Source: Heritagella_A intestinalis
GTDB lineage: Bacteria; Bacillota; Clostridia; Oscillospirales; Acutalibacteraceae
Reading direction: 5' to 3'
Assembly: GCA_904418995.1 (NCBI GenBank)
Contig: CAJFQF010000009.1
Coordinates: 54,417-118,416 of the forward strand
Length of the DNA stretch: 64,000 bases
A program made the position numbers and the translations under genes. The notes beneath the pieces are model-generated. The model saw nothing but the letters and a program-made list of their open reading frames with translations. It had not been told where the DNA came from and did no database searches. Of the stretch, positions 15,901 to 24,753 are shown in pieces (the first letter of the stretch is position 1; every line of letters starts with the position of its first letter).

Positions 15901-18132
15901 ATGGCGGCGGAGCGGCAGGGGGAAAGCACCCTTTATGAAATGAGCGGGACCGTGGAACGGGTGATTTTCCGCAACGAGAAAAACCAGTATACGGTGTTGG
16001 AGCTGAATAACAGCGAGGAGCTGGTCACGGTAGTGGGTACCCTGCCCTTTGTCAGCGCTGGGGAAGAGCTGAAAGTCATCGGCGTGTGGAGCAATCATCC
16101 CAGCTTTGGCCCGCAGTTCAAGGCGGAGGTTTGTGAGCGCTCCCGCCCGGCCACCGCCGCCGCGATTCTGAAATATCTGTCCTCCGGAGCGGTGAAGGGC
16201 ATCGGGGCCGCTACCGCCGCCCGTATTGTGGAGACCTTTGGGGAGAACTCTTTGGAGGTCATTGAGAAAGAGCCTGAGCGGCTGGCCCAGGTAAAGGGCG
16301 TTACCAAGAGCAAGGCCAAGAGAATTTCGGAAGATTTCCAGCAGGCCAACGGGATTAAGGACGTCATGGCCCGGCTGGGGAAGTACGGCATCACGCCGGA
16401 GGAATCGGTGCGCATTTGGAAGCGGTACGGCGCCCATGCAGAGGAGTGCATTCGGCAGGACCCCTTCTGTCTCTGCGATGAGGAATTGGACATTGATTTT
16501 GCCCGGGCGGATACCATTGCCGCTTCCCTGGAAATGCCCCAGGATGACAGCGGCCGTATCCGGGCGGGTATCCTCCATGTGCTCCGGCACAACGCCGACA
16601 ACGGCCACACCTGTCTTCCCCGGGACCGGCTGGCCCAGGTGGCGGCCCGGATGCTCCAGGTCGAGGTAGAATCCGTGGGCGGCACCCTGCGCAGCATGGA
16701 GGAGACCTTTGATGTGCAGGCCCAGACCTTCGGAGAGCGGGAGTTCATCTTCCTGCCCCGGTATTACCAGTCCGAAACCTATAGCGCCGACCGGCTGAAA
16801 ATGATGCTCCGGTATCCGCCCCAGTCTATTGTAGGGGTAGAGGGGGCCATCAAGGAAGTGGAGATTCGGGAAAACATCCACTATGCGGCGGAGCAAAAAG
16901 AGGCCATTGTCCAGGCGCTGGAAAAAGGCTTCCTGATCCTCACCGGCGGCCCCGGTACCGGTAAAACCACGACGTTAAACGGGATTATCCGGATTTTGAA
17001 GAATAAAGGGGAAACCGTGTTGCTGGCTGCTCCCACCGGACGGGCCGCCAAGCGGATGTCCGAGCTGACTGGCGAGGAGGCCAAGACCGTCCACCGGCTT
17101 TTGCAGGTGGAGTGGGATGACCAGGACAACCCGGTTTTCAGCCGCAACGAGCGCAACCCCCTGGAATGCGACGCCGTGGTAGTGGACGAGCTGTCCATGG
17201 TGGATACCCTGCTTTTTGAAGGGATTCTCCGGGCCCTGCCCTTGGGCTGCCGGCTGATTCTGGTGGGGGACTGCGACCAGCTTCCCTCCGTGGGGGCTGG
17301 GAATGTGCTGGGAGATTTGATTGCTTCCGGGATGTTCCCAGTGGTGCAGCTCACGGAGATTTTTCGCCAGTCTATGGAGAGCCTCATTGTCACCAATGCC
17401 CACCGGATTGTAGCCGGGCAGATGCCGGAGCTCCGGGATAAAGCCCATGACTTTTTCTTTTTGCCCCTGCGCCGGGCGGAATCCATTTCCAATACCATTG
17501 TGGACCTTTGTGCCCGGCGGCTCCCGGCCAGCTATGGCTATTCTGTATTCCAGGACATCCAGGTGCTGGCTCCCAGCCGGAAGGGGGAGCTGGGCACCAT
17601 CGAGCTGAATCACCGGCTCCAGGAGGCCCTGAATCCGCCGGAAAAGGGAAAAAAGGAGCTTTCCATCGGCGGCAGCATCCTCCGGGAGGGGGACAAGGTC
17701 ATGCAGGTGAAGAACAACTACAACCTCCCCTGGACCCGCAGCGACGGCACTACCGGGGAAGGGGTGTTCAATGGGGACGTGGGCATTCTGGTGGAGATTG
17801 ACAAAGCCGCTGGGGCCCTCACCGTGGCCATTGATGACAAGATGGTCCTGTATGATACCGACCACGCCAACGAGTTGGAGCTGGCCTATGCGGCCACGGT
17901 ACATAAAAGCCAGGGCAACGAGTTCCAGGCGGTAATTCTCCCCATGTTTCCGGGGCCCAAGCAGCTCCAATATCGGAATCTCCTCTACACTGCCGTTACC
18001 CGGGCCAAAAGCCTGCTGATTCTGGTGGGGGAAGAGGGAACCATACAAAAAATGGTGGCCAATGACCGGAAAACCCGCCGGTATTCGGGGCTGCTGCGGT
18101 TTTTGCTGGCGAAAGAGGAACCATCAGCATGA
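15901..18132 (+). CDS. recD2: RecD2-type ATP-dependent DNA helicase
   Basis: A 743-residue superfamily 1B 5'-3' helicase of the RecBC-independent RecD2 (YrrC) type, involved in recombination and mismatch-related repair. An N-terminal OB-like domain and a helix-hairpin-helix region (LKYLSSGAVKGIGAATAARIV) precede the motor. Walker A is TGGPGTGKTTT and motif II is VVVDELSMVD. The C-terminal UvrD-like part ends with motif VI (AATVHKSQGNEFQAVILP and LYTAVTRAKSLLILVG). The length is near that of B. subtilis YrrC. The ATG at 15901 follows CGGAGGAAAG. No recB or recC gene is adjacent, as expected for this class. Confidence 0.95.
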   Translation: MAAERQGESTLYEMSGTVERVIFRNEKNQYTVLELNNSEELVTVVGTLPFVSAGEELKVIGVWSNHPSFGPQFKAEVCERSRPATAAAILKYLSSGAVKGIGAATAARIVETFGENSLEVIEKEPERLAQVKGVTKSKAKRISEDFQQANGIKDVMARLGKYGITPEESVRIWKRYGAHAEECIRQDPFCLCDEELDIDFARADTIAASLEMPQDDSGRIRAGILHVLRHNADNGHTCLPRDRLAQVAARMLQVEVESVGGTLRSMEETFDVQAQTFGEREFIFLPRYYQSETYSADRLKMMLRYPPQSIVGVEGAIKEVEIRENIHYAAEQKEAIVQALEKGFLILTGGPGTGKTTTLNGIIRILKNKGETVLLAAPTGRAAKRMSELTGEEAKTVHRLLQVEWDDQDNPVFSRNERNPLECDAVVVDELSMVDTLLFEGILRALPLGCRLILVGDCDQLPSVGAGNVLGDLIASGMFPVVQLTEIFRQSMESLIVTNAHRIVAGQMPELRDKAHDFFFLPLRRAESISNTIVDLCARRLPASYGYSVFQDIQVLAPSRKGELGTIELNHRLQEALNPPEKGKKELSIGGSILREGDKVMQVKNNYNLPWTRSDGTTGEGVFNGDVGILVEIDKAAGALTVAIDDKMVLYDTDHANELELAYAATVHKSQGNEFQAVILPMFPGPKQLQYRNLLYTAVTRAKSLLILVGEEGTIQKMVANDRKTRRYSGLLRFLLAKEEPSA

Positions 18133-18209
18133 TTGCTTTTTCTGTTTGGCCAATGGGATACGGCTCTTGTATCTGCAATGAAACGTGATTCAAAAAGGGG
18201 AAATGACCC

Positions 18210-18872
18210 ATGCGCACCGGTGTCTCGTTAAAAGAAAAACTTCTTTCCCTGATTTTCCCGGCCCGCTGTGCCTTGTGCGGCAAAATGACAGCCGGTGGCC
18301 GCCGGGTCTGCGATTCCTGTCTGAAGAATAACCCGCCCCAGGCCCGGTTCCGCTTATTAGAGGAGCCGGAGTTTTCCCTATTCTGCGTATCGGTTTACGC
18401 CTATGAAGGCCAGGCACGGCAAGCCATCCTGCAATATAAATTCCGAGGGAGGAAAGAGCGGGCGGCAGGCTTTGCGCAGGCCTTGACTCTGGCCCTGCCG
18501 CCTCGCTGGCAGACGGTGGATGTGGTGTGCTGGGTTCCTGTTTCCCGGAAGCGGCGGAAGGAGCGGGGGTATGACCAGTCGGAGTTGGTGGCCAGAAAGG
18601 TAGCGAAAGCCATTGGCCGTCCCTGTCGGAAATTGCTGGAAAAGGTCGTCAACAACCAGCCTCAGCATGAACTGAATGCCGCCCAGCGCTGGGAGAATGT
18701 CCGGAATGTATACCTGGCGGACAATAAAAAGGTCCGAGGCAAAACCATCCTGTTGATTGATGATATTGTCACCACCGGGGCTACCATGCTGGAGTGTGCT
18801 TCCTGCCTGCTTCAGGCGGGCGCTAAAGAGGTTTTCTGCGGTGCGATTGCGGAATCTCTGTTGGATATATGA
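18210..18872 (+). CDS. comF: ComF family phosphoribosyltransferase-like protein
   Basis: A 220-residue ComFC-type protein. The N-terminal zinc finger is RCALCGKM then CDSCLKN. The C-terminal phosphoribosyltransferase fold carries the PRPP loop ILLIDDIVTTGATM. The region WVPVSRKRRKERGYDQSELVA is characteristic of the family. In Bacillus it is needed for DNA uptake during competence; in many Firmicutes its role is not proven. No other competence gene is visible nearby. The ATG at 18210 follows AAAAGGGGAAA, 78 bases after recD2, with which it may be co-transcribed. Confidence 0.92.
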   Translation: MRTGVSLKEKLLSLIFPARCALCGKMTAGGRRVCDSCLKNNPPQARFRLLEEPEFSLFCVSVYAYEGQARQAILQYKFRGRKERAAGFAQALTLALPPRWQTVDVVCWVPVSRKRRKERGYDQSELVARKVAKAIGRPCRKLLEKVVNNQPQHELNAAQRWENVRNVYLADNKKVRGKTILLIDDIVTTGATMLECASCLLQAGAKEVFCGAIAESLLDI

Positions 18873-18891
18873 AAATTGGAGGGAGTTTTTT

Positions 18892-20124
18892 ATGAAAAAG
18901 GCCTTTGATGTTTTGCAGCAGTTACTGAAAGAGAAGCCCACAACCTTCTGTCTTTATAGCCCGTGGAATCCAAAGGAAAGATACCAAAAAATTTATATCT
19001 GCCGGGATACCCGCTGGAGCTATTTGGCGGAGCGGTGCGTTGGAGAAAGCACTTCTCTTCAGCGAATTCCAGCTGATGCGCGGTTTTCCGCATATCTTTC
19101 GGCTCGGTTCCCAAAGGTTTACCGCCGCCTGCTGGCCTTTACCCCGGAATTCCATTGGACGCTGGAAGTCTCGGAAGAAGGGGAGGTTTCCGTTTCCCAA
19201 CAGGCCCTTTCCCCGCAGGAAGGGATGGCCTACCGCTGGAAACATCCAGACCCCTTGGAGGAATGGCGGGAGATTCCGCCTTTGCAGGAACTGGGCATTA
19301 TGAACGAAAAAGGGCGGGTAACCCCAGACGGGGAGGAAGCGTTCCAGTCTCTCAATGGCCTTTTCTACAAAATACAGAAGCTTTTTCCTGAAAGCCACAA
19401 GGGCCTTTTCCGGGTGGTGGTGTTCCAGGAGAACATCTCTCCTTCTGATCTGCGGGAAAAGTCAAAGCTGTGGAAGTTTATCCCGTTTGTGCTTTATTAT
19501 TACTTAACCCAGGTGCGGAAATTCCCTGTCAGAATGCGGGTGTTCCTTCCCGACAGCCCTCGGTTTTGGAATGAAGATGAGGAGATCGCAGCGTTAGAGG
19601 GGCTGGCGAGAACATTCGGCTATGGCGGGATGGCCTTTGAACGCTGGGAGACCCCGGAAGACGCCTTCCTTGCCGGACGGGATGCTGTTTTTATTTTGGG
19701 CGAGCCGAAATTCCGGGCGGATGACCTTATCAGCCGCGCGGTCAAACAAAAAACGGAAAGAATCGTGTTCTTGGACGATTGCTGGTACGCGAACCCCAGC
19801 GGCTGGGCCCTCGACCCATGGTTTTGGGATAGCAACCTCCAGCCTCTGAACAGCTTAGAGGGCAATTTATTGGGCTATGCTATCCGAGCCAAACTTTTGG
19901 AGTATCACGGCTATGAGACCACGCTGGCCTACGACCTTCTGGAAAAGGGAACCATGCTGCTGACAGCCCAGCAGGGAGAAATTTCCCAGGGAGAGCGGGA
20001 AAGGGCCATGGAAAAGGTGCAGTCCCTGCGCAAAGAATTTACTTTTACCGACGGCCTGTACGAAATGCTGTTCCCGGAAGAGCCGCCGCTGCGTTCCCCG
20101 GAAGAAGAGTGGTGGAAAGATTAA
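18892..20124 (+). CDS. Hypothetical protein of unknown family (410 aa)
   Basis: A 410-residue soluble protein without signal peptide or membrane segment, starting MKKAFDVLQQLLKEKP behind GGAGGGAG. I recognise no family. It is rich in Trp, Phe and Tyr. The middle (SKLWKFIPFVLYYYLTQ, residues about 190-206) is a hydrophobic strand or helix core. The C-terminal half shows alternating strand-helix patterns such as AVFILGEPKF and RIVFLDDCWY followed by WFWDSN, as in an alpha/beta fold. It begins 20 bases after comF, so it probably belongs to that unit, and ends before a bidirectional terminator. It is reported as a candidate uncharacterised family. Confidence 0.75.
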   Translation: MKKAFDVLQQLLKEKPTTFCLYSPWNPKERYQKIYICRDTRWSYLAERCVGESTSLQRIPADARFSAYLSARFPKVYRRLLAFTPEFHWTLEVSEEGEVSVSQQALSPQEGMAYRWKHPDPLEEWREIPPLQELGIMNEKGRVTPDGEEAFQSLNGLFYKIQKLFPESHKGLFRVVVFQENISPSDLREKSKLWKFIPFVLYYYLTQVRKFPVRMRVFLPDSPRFWNEDEEIAALEGLARTFGYGGMAFERWETPEDAFLAGRDAVFILGEPKFRADDLISRAVKQKTERIVFLDDCWYANPSGWALDPWFWDSNLQPLNSLEGNLLGYAIRAKLLEYHGYETTLAYDLLEKGTMLLTAQQGEISQGERERAMEKVQSLRKEFTFTDGLYEMLFPEEPPLRSPEEEWWKD

Positions 20125-20137
20125 GGCAGCACAAGAA

Positions 20138-20170
20138 GAAGGGCGGCTCCTGCATGGGGAGCCGCCCTTC
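20138..20170. terminator. Bidirectional terminator between convergent genes
   Basis: GAAGGGCGGCTCC (20138-20150) pairs perfectly with GGAGCCGCCCTTC (20158-20170). It lies between two converging genes and can serve both, although T-tracts are weak. Confidence 0.7.
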
Positions 20171-20200
20171 TGGATGTTTGTGATGCTATTGTATGGTGCG

Positions 20201-21319
20201 TCAGGATTCCTGAGAGGCCGAGAGATTCCGGTTGTATTCATCGACAATCTTTCCTACCAGGCGGATGCGCTCAATGTCGCCGGTGGAGGAAATCTCATCG
20301 GAAATTCCCAGAATCAGATTGGGGGCAAAGAGGTCCAGGATTTTATGGACACAGTCCACCAATACCTCTTCCGGATATTCCTCGTCAAAATAGACAGCGG
20401 GGATACCATCCAGAAGGACCATATCTCCCAGAGCCTGATGCATCTCCTCCAAAGTTACGTCACCCTGGGGAACCGGGGTGATGGCCTCGATGCCGTCCAG
20501 CCCGGTCTGCTGATAGAATTCCATCAGGCCCCGGTTGTCGCCGTCAAAGTGGGAGCAGATAAATTTTCCCGCCTGATGCAGGCGCTCACAGCGGATTTGG
20601 TATTCCGGAAGCACATATTTTTCAAACAGGGAGGGGGACAGGGTGCCGGAATGAATGTTGTCGCCAAAGTTGATAATGCGGACAGGGGAGGGGTTGATGA
20701 CGTCAATGAGGCGCAAGTGGCATTCCCGCAGGGCGGCGAAATACTCTTCCACCGTCTCGGGATAGTCCATCATGGCGTATACGGCTTCTTCCACGCCCAT
20801 CAGGTCAATATACAACCGCTGGACAGAAACCCGGGGAATAAACACGGTGGGTGCGCCCAGATCGCCCCACTCCGCGTGAACCTTATCGAAAATTTCCTGG
20901 GAAAAGGCCCAGTTGGTGTGCTGCTCGATATAGGTGAAGACCTTCAAGTCTTCTTCGGAGCAGACCCATTCCTTCACAGTAAGCCGGGCCCAGCTGCTGG
21001 GGGTGCTTTTGGTGATGTGGGTGACAGTTCCCACAGGGGTCTCAAAGGTGTCTGTCTGCAAGTCCCCTTCGGTTTTGCTGGTATACCGGATGGTGTCGTC
21101 ATATACGGGGTAGAAGCAGTCGTTGTACTCATAGACCCGGGCAGAGCAGCCCAAATCCCGGTAAATTTCCGCTTTGGTCATGCCCTTGTATTTTCCGGGC
21201 AATTCGCCGTCCTCAAAGAGCTTGTCATCAATCCAGCAGCCAATGCGGGGCTGCCAGATGACTTTTCCGCCGGCCTTTTTAAAGCAGACGTCTTCGTGAA
21301 GTTTTGCGAAGTTTGTCAT
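20201..21319 (-). CDS. Uroporphyrinogen decarboxylase family protein (UroD/MtaA-like)
   Basis: A 372-residue protein of the UroD superfamily. The C-terminal barrel signatures are visible: HQAGKFICSHFDGDNRGLMEFYQQTGLDGIEAITPVPQGD by its key residues His, Asp and Gly, then PNLILGISDE. True UroD carries an N-terminal RQAGR-type motif, which is absent here. The protein therefore groups with the MtaA/CmuA-like cobalamin-dependent methyltransferases or with uncharacterised members. No haem genes, corrinoid protein or methyltransferase partners adjoin it. It is transcribed away from the thi operon. The substrate is unknown. Confidence 0.8.
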   Translation of the reverse strand: MTNFAKLHEDVCFKKAGGKVIWQPRIGCWIDDKLFEDGELPGKYKGMTKAEIYRDLGCSARVYEYNDCFYPVYDDTIRYTSKTEGDLQTDTFETPVGTVTHITKSTPSSWARLTVKEWVCSEEDLKVFTYIEQHTNWAFSQEIFDKVHAEWGDLGAPTVFIPRVSVQRLYIDLMGVEEAVYAMMDYPETVEEYFAALRECHLRLIDVINPSPVRIINFGDNIHSGTLSPSLFEKYVLPEYQIRCERLHQAGKFICSHFDGDNRGLMEFYQQTGLDGIEAITPVPQGDVTLEEMHQALGDMVLLDGIPAVYFDEEYPEEVLVDCVHKILDLFAPNLILGISDEISSTGDIERIRLVGKIVDEYNRNLSASQES

Positions 21320-21400
21320 AAATTTCCCATCCCTTCAAAGGAAGCTAAAAATCAATCTGACAGTATGATATAAAGTCGATTTACAAAAAGATAGTACTTT

Positions 21401-21438
21401 CTTGTGAAGTTTTTGGACTTTTATGAGCATTTCACAAG
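21401..21438. promoter_or_regulatory. Inverted repeat in the divergent intergenic region
   Basis: CTTGTGAA (21401-21408) and TTCACAAG (21431-21438) are perfect inverted 8-mers with a 22-base gap, between the UroD-like gene and the thi operon promoter. It may be a regulator site for the UroD-like gene. No regulator is adjacent. Confidence 0.35.
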
Positions 21439-21450
21439 GGGAAAAGATTC

Positions 21451-21479
21451 TTGACAAGACCGACTGAAGGGATTATACT
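21451..21479 (+). promoter_or_regulatory. Promoter of the thiamine operon
   Basis: TTGACA at 21451-21456 and TATACT at 21474-21479 with a 17-bp spacer, directly before the TPP riboswitch. Confidence 0.8.
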
Positions 21480-21487
21480 GAAAAAGA

Positions 21488-21571
21488 AGCTGGGGTGCCG
21501 CTATAGGCGGCTGAGAGGGCGCGGCCCAACCCATTGAACCTGTTGGTTAAGACCATGGTAGGGAAGCTGAA
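21488..21571 (+). promoter_or_regulatory. TPP riboswitch (THI box)
   Basis: The THI-box signatures are present: AGCTGGGGTGCCG, GGCGGCTGAGAGGGC, ACCCATTGAACCTG and CATGGTAGGGAAGCT closing the outer stem. It senses thiamine pyrophosphate and heads a six-gene thiamine operon. Confidence 0.97.
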
Positions 21572-21593
21572 AAAATATGCAAGCGCATGTTAG

Positions 21594-21626
21594 GCCGGTT
21601 CCCAGGAATGGGAGCCGGCTTTTTTG
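21594..21626 (+). terminator. Terminator of the TPP riboswitch
   Basis: GCCGGTTCCC (21594-21603) pairs perfectly with GGGAGCCGGC (21610-21619), followed by TTTTTT. It is the transcriptional off-switch for the thi operon. Confidence 0.92.
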
Positions 21627-21650
21627 TTGTCATACAGGAGGTGCAGGAGA

Positions 21651-21845
21651 ATGAAGTGCAGCGGAAAAGAAATCCATCTGGAAGCGCCGGTATCTGTCCG
21701 GGCCTTTTTGCTGGAGCAGGGCTATCAGCCGGAGCGGGTGGCCGTGGAGCGCAACGGCCAGATTGTCCGGCGGGCGGATTTTGACAAGGAGCTGCTTCGG
21801 GAAGAAGATACCGTGGAGATTGTCCACTTTGTGGGAGGGGGTTAA
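21651..21845 (+). CDS. thiS: Sulfur carrier protein ThiS
   Basis: A 64-residue beta-grasp ubiquitin-like protein that carries sulfur as a C-terminal thiocarboxylate for thiazole formation. It ends in the required Gly-Gly (HFVGGG). The ATG at 21651 has GGAGG and AGGAG sequences upstream; the open frame extends back into the riboswitch terminator, which is not coding. thiF follows after three bases, so adenylation and carrier are coupled. Confidence 0.93.
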   Translation: MKCSGKEIHLEAPVSVRAFLLEQGYQPERVAVERNGQIVRRADFDKELLREEDTVEIVHFVGGG

Positions 21846-21848
21846 CCC

Positions 21849-22484
21849 ATGGCCCTTTCTCGTGAAGCGCTGCGCCGGGCCCGTGTAGAGCGCCAGGGAG
21901 AAGCAGTTGTCCGCCAGCTGGAAAGCGCCGTGGTGGGCATCGCTGGCCTGGGCGGTTTGGGCTCTCACATTGCCGTTTCTTTGGCAAGATTGGGAGTCGG
22001 GAAGCTGGTGCTGGCGGACTTTGACCGGGTGGAAGTGACTAATCTGCACCGGCAGCAATATTTTATAGAGCAGCTGGGCCGCTATAAAACCGATGCCTTG
22101 GCGGAAACCCTCCGCCGCATCGACCCGTGGCTGTCCTGCGAGCTGCATCCCGTGCGCCTCACCCCGGAAAATCTCCCGGGGATTTTCGCCGGGTGTTCGG
22201 TTCTCTGCGAGGCCTTTGACCGGCCGGAGGAAAAGGCCATGCTCATTGAAACCGCGTTGACGGAACTGCCCCATACGGTGGTGGTGTCCGGCTCCGGCAT
22301 GGCGGGCACAGGCTCCGCCAATACCATCCAAACGGTTCGCGCCATGAACCGGCTCTATCTCTGCGGGGATGGGAAAACCGATGTGGCGACCAGTGGCAGC
22401 CTGACAGCTTCCCGGGTCAGCGTGTGCGCGGGCCATCAGGCCCATATGGTTCTGCGGCTTCTGCTGGGGGATGAAACACCTTAA
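21849..22484 (+). CDS. thiF: Thiamine biosynthesis adenylyltransferase ThiF
   Basis: A 211-residue E1-like enzyme that adenylates the ThiS C-terminus with ATP. The nucleotide motif GIAGLGGLGSHIAV is at residues about 34-47, and the Arg/Lys motif LADFDRVEVTNLHRQQY follows. It is shorter than MoeB and has no rhodanese domain, matching the clostridial ThiF form. Its position between thiS and thiG fixes the role. Confidence 0.94.
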   Translation: MALSREALRRARVERQGEAVVRQLESAVVGIAGLGGLGSHIAVSLARLGVGKLVLADFDRVEVTNLHRQQYFIEQLGRYKTDALAETLRRIDPWLSCELHPVRLTPENLPGIFAGCSVLCEAFDRPEEKAMLIETALTELPHTVVVSGSGMAGTGSANTIQTVRAMNRLYLCGDGKTDVATSGSLTASRVSVCAGHQAHMVLRLLLGDETP

Positions 22485-22564
22485 GCCTTGTGCCGCGAAA
22501 TTTCTCGAAATTTGGCGCTGCCGCTTTCTGGCGGCGGTGTGAAATCAATCAGGAGGTCTTACTT

Positions 22565-23332
22565 ATGAATGATGAATTGATTCTTGGCGGGCATTCCTTT
22601 CAGTCCCGCTTTATCCTTGGCTCCGGCAAGTATTCCCTGGAGCTCATCAAGGCGGCGGTAGAGCACGCCGGCGCACAGATTATCACATTGGCCCTGCGCC
22701 GGGCCAATGAAGGCGGCACTGCCAACATTCTGGATTATATTCCGGAAGGCGTCACCCTGCTGCCCAACACCTCCGGCGCTCGGAACGCCGAAGAGGCGGT
22801 GCGCATTGCCCGGCTGGCCCGGGAGTGCGGCTGCGGCGATTTTGTGAAGATTGAGATTATGCGGGACTCCAAATACCTGCTTCCCGACAATCAGGAGACC
22901 ATCCGCGCCACAGAGATTCTAGCCAAAGAGGGCTTTGTGGTGATGCCCTATATGTACCCCGACCTGAACGTGGCCCGGGATTTGGTCAATGCCGGCGCGG
23001 CCTGCGTCATGCCCCTGGCGGCACCCATTGGCTCCAATAAGGGCTTGGCCACTCGGGAGTTTATCCAGATTCTCATTGATGAGATTGACCTGCCCATTAT
23101 TGTGGATGCGGGCATTGGCCGGCCCTCCCAGGCCTGCGAGGCCATGGAGATGGGCGCTGCGGCCGTGATGGCCAATACGGCCATTGCCACCGCCGGGGAT
23201 ATCCCCGCCATGGCGGAAGCCTTCAAAAAGGCCATTGAGGCGGGCCGTACCGCTTACCTGTCCGGCCTGGGCCGGGTGATGGAAAAGGGCGCGGCAGCGT
23301 CTTCCCCCTTGACTGGGTTCCTGCAGGACTAA
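22565..23332 (+). CDS. thiG: Thiazole synthase
   Basis: A 255-residue (beta/alpha)8 enzyme that joins deoxyxylulose phosphate, dehydroglycine and ThiS thiocarboxylate into the thiazole phosphate. The opening LILGGHSFQSRFILGSGKY, the segment LLPNTSGARNAEEAVRIA, the Lys in DFVKIEIMRDSKYLLPD that forms the Schiff base, and PIIVDAGIGRPSQA are all typical. AGGAGG lies before the ATG at 22565. The next gene of the pathway, thiH, is unusually far away (266 bases). Confidence 0.97.
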   Translation: MNDELILGGHSFQSRFILGSGKYSLELIKAAVEHAGAQIITLALRRANEGGTANILDYIPEGVTLLPNTSGARNAEEAVRIARLARECGCGDFVKIEIMRDSKYLLPDNQETIRATEILAKEGFVVMPYMYPDLNVARDLVNAGAACVMPLAAPIGSNKGLATREFIQILIDEIDLPIIVDAGIGRPSQACEAMEMGAAAVMANTAIATAGDIPAMAEAFKKAIEAGRTAYLSGLGRVMEKGAAASSPLTGFLQD

Positions 23333-23598
23333 AACCGTACGCGTGGTAGAAGCTAGAAAATCGATGTGACTTCCCCGCGACTATACGGATTCCAAAGGGA
23401 CTTAGTCCTTTTGGCGAGGGGGCAAGGGGGCGAGGAGCCCCCAAAACAGGCGAAGCCTGCATTAAACATTGCCCCAAGAGCTGCAAAGCAGCGCGAGGGC
23501 TGACGAGGATACTGCCTTTAAAACAGCACGAATCCCAAAATCCAGATGCCAATAGACACCTCTGCATTTACTACTTAACGAAAGAAGGAAACGCCTTC
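23333..23598 (+). other. Structured non-coding gap inside the thi operon
   Basis: No credible gene lies in these 266 bases between thiG and thiH, whereas other gaps in the operon are below 85 bases. CCAAAGGGACT with AGTCCTTTTGG near 23391-23413 forms a hairpin, and GGGGGC-GAGGA-GCCCCC near 23436-23452 another. The phrase GAGGAGCCCCC also occurs at 31601-31611. It looks like an inserted intergenic element rather than a terminator, since no T-run follows. Confidence 0.5.
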
Positions 23599-24753
23599 AT
23601 GATCGACCAACATACCAACCACATGGAATACCAGCCGGGAATGGAGCAAATCCCCACCGATATTATGGATACGGTGATTTCCCGGATGAACCAGTGCAAT
23701 TTCGACAGCTACACGGCTGCCGACGTGCGCCGTGCGTTGCAAAAAGACGTGCTCGCCCCCGAAGATTTCGCCGCCCTCCTTTCCCCGGCGGCAGACCCCT
23801 TCCTGGAAGAAATGGCTCACCGGGCCCAGCAGGAGACCCGGAAGCATTTCGGCAATTCCGTCATGATGTTTACTCCCCTGTATATTGCCAACTACTGCGA
23901 AAATTACTGCATCTACTGCGGTTTTAACTGCCACAACAAGATTCGCCGGGCCAAGCTCAACGCTGAGGAAATGGAAAAGGAAATGAAGGCCATTTCCGAT
24001 ACGGGGCTGCAGGAGATTTTGATTCTCACCGGCGAAAGCCGCAGCGCTTCTCCAGTGGAGTACATCGGCGAAGCCTGTAAGCTGGCCCGGAAATATTTCC
24101 GGGTGGTGGGCATTGAGATTTATCCGGTAAATTCCGACGAGTACGCGTACCTCCACTCCTGCGGCGTAGATTACGTCACCGTGTTCCAGGAGACCTACAA
24201 TTCCGATAAATACGCCACCCTGCATCTGGGCGGCCACAAGCGGATTTTCCCGTATCGCTTTAACGCCCAGGAACGGGCCCTTATGGGCGGGATGCGGGGC
24301 GTAGGCCTGGCCGCCCTGCTGGGGCTGGACGATTTCCGCAAAGACGCTTTCGCTACCGGCCTTCACGGCTGGTTGCTTCAGCGGAAGTACCCCCAGGCAG
24401 AGATTGCCTTCTCCTGCCCCCGGCTGCGCCCCATTATCAACAATGACAAAATCAACCCCAAAGACGTCCACGAGCGCCAGCTTCTCCAAGTGATCTGCGC
24501 ATACCGGCTCTTTATGCCCTTTGCCAGCATCACCATCTCCTCCCGGGAGCGGGCCGGGTTCCGGGACAACATCATCAACATCGCCGCCACGAAAATTTCC
24601 GCAGGGGTCTCCACCGGTATCGGCGACCACAGCGGCGAGGGCAAGGGCGATGAGCAGTTTGAGATTTCGGACGGCCGCTCTTTTGAGGAAATCTACCGGG
24701 CTATTGAGGAGAAGGGCCTCCAGCCGGTGATGGCGGATTACATCTATGTGTAA
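23599..24753 (+). CDS. thiH: 2-iminoacetate synthase ThiH
   Basis: A 384-residue radical SAM enzyme that cleaves tyrosine to give dehydroglycine for thiazole synthesis, the anaerobic alternative to ThiO. The cluster-binding motif CENYCIYCGF (Cx3Cx2C) sits near residues 99-108. ITISSRERAGFRDNIINIAATKISAGVSTGIG, seen by its key Arg, Gly and Ser residues in the C-terminal part, is typical of ThiH. The start ATG at 23599 follows AGAAGGAAA. It overlaps the next gene by 8 bases. Confidence 0.96.
   Translation: MIDQHTNHMEYQPGMEQIPTDIMDTVISRMNQCNFDSYTAADVRRALQKDVLAPEDFAALLSPAADPFLEEMAHRAQQETRKHFGNSVMMFTPLYIANYCENYCIYCGFNCHNKIRRAKLNAEEMEKEMKAISDTGLQEILILTGESRSASPVEYIGEACKLARKYFRVVGIEIYPVNSDEYAYLHSCGVDYVTVFQETYNSDKYATLHLGGHKRIFPYRFNAQERALMGGMRGVGLAALLGLDDFRKDAFATGLHGWLLQRKYPQAEIAFSCPRLRPIINNDKINPKDVHERQLLQVICAYRLFMPFASITISSRERAGFRDNIINIAATKISAGVSTGIGDHSGEGKGDEQFEISDGRSFEEIYRAIEEKGLQPVMADYIYV

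Noticed and set aside
23223..23567. A minus-strand frame in the thiG-thiH gap
   Set aside because: It overlaps the thiG 3' end, has no start signal and reads through hairpins; better seen as non-coding repeat.
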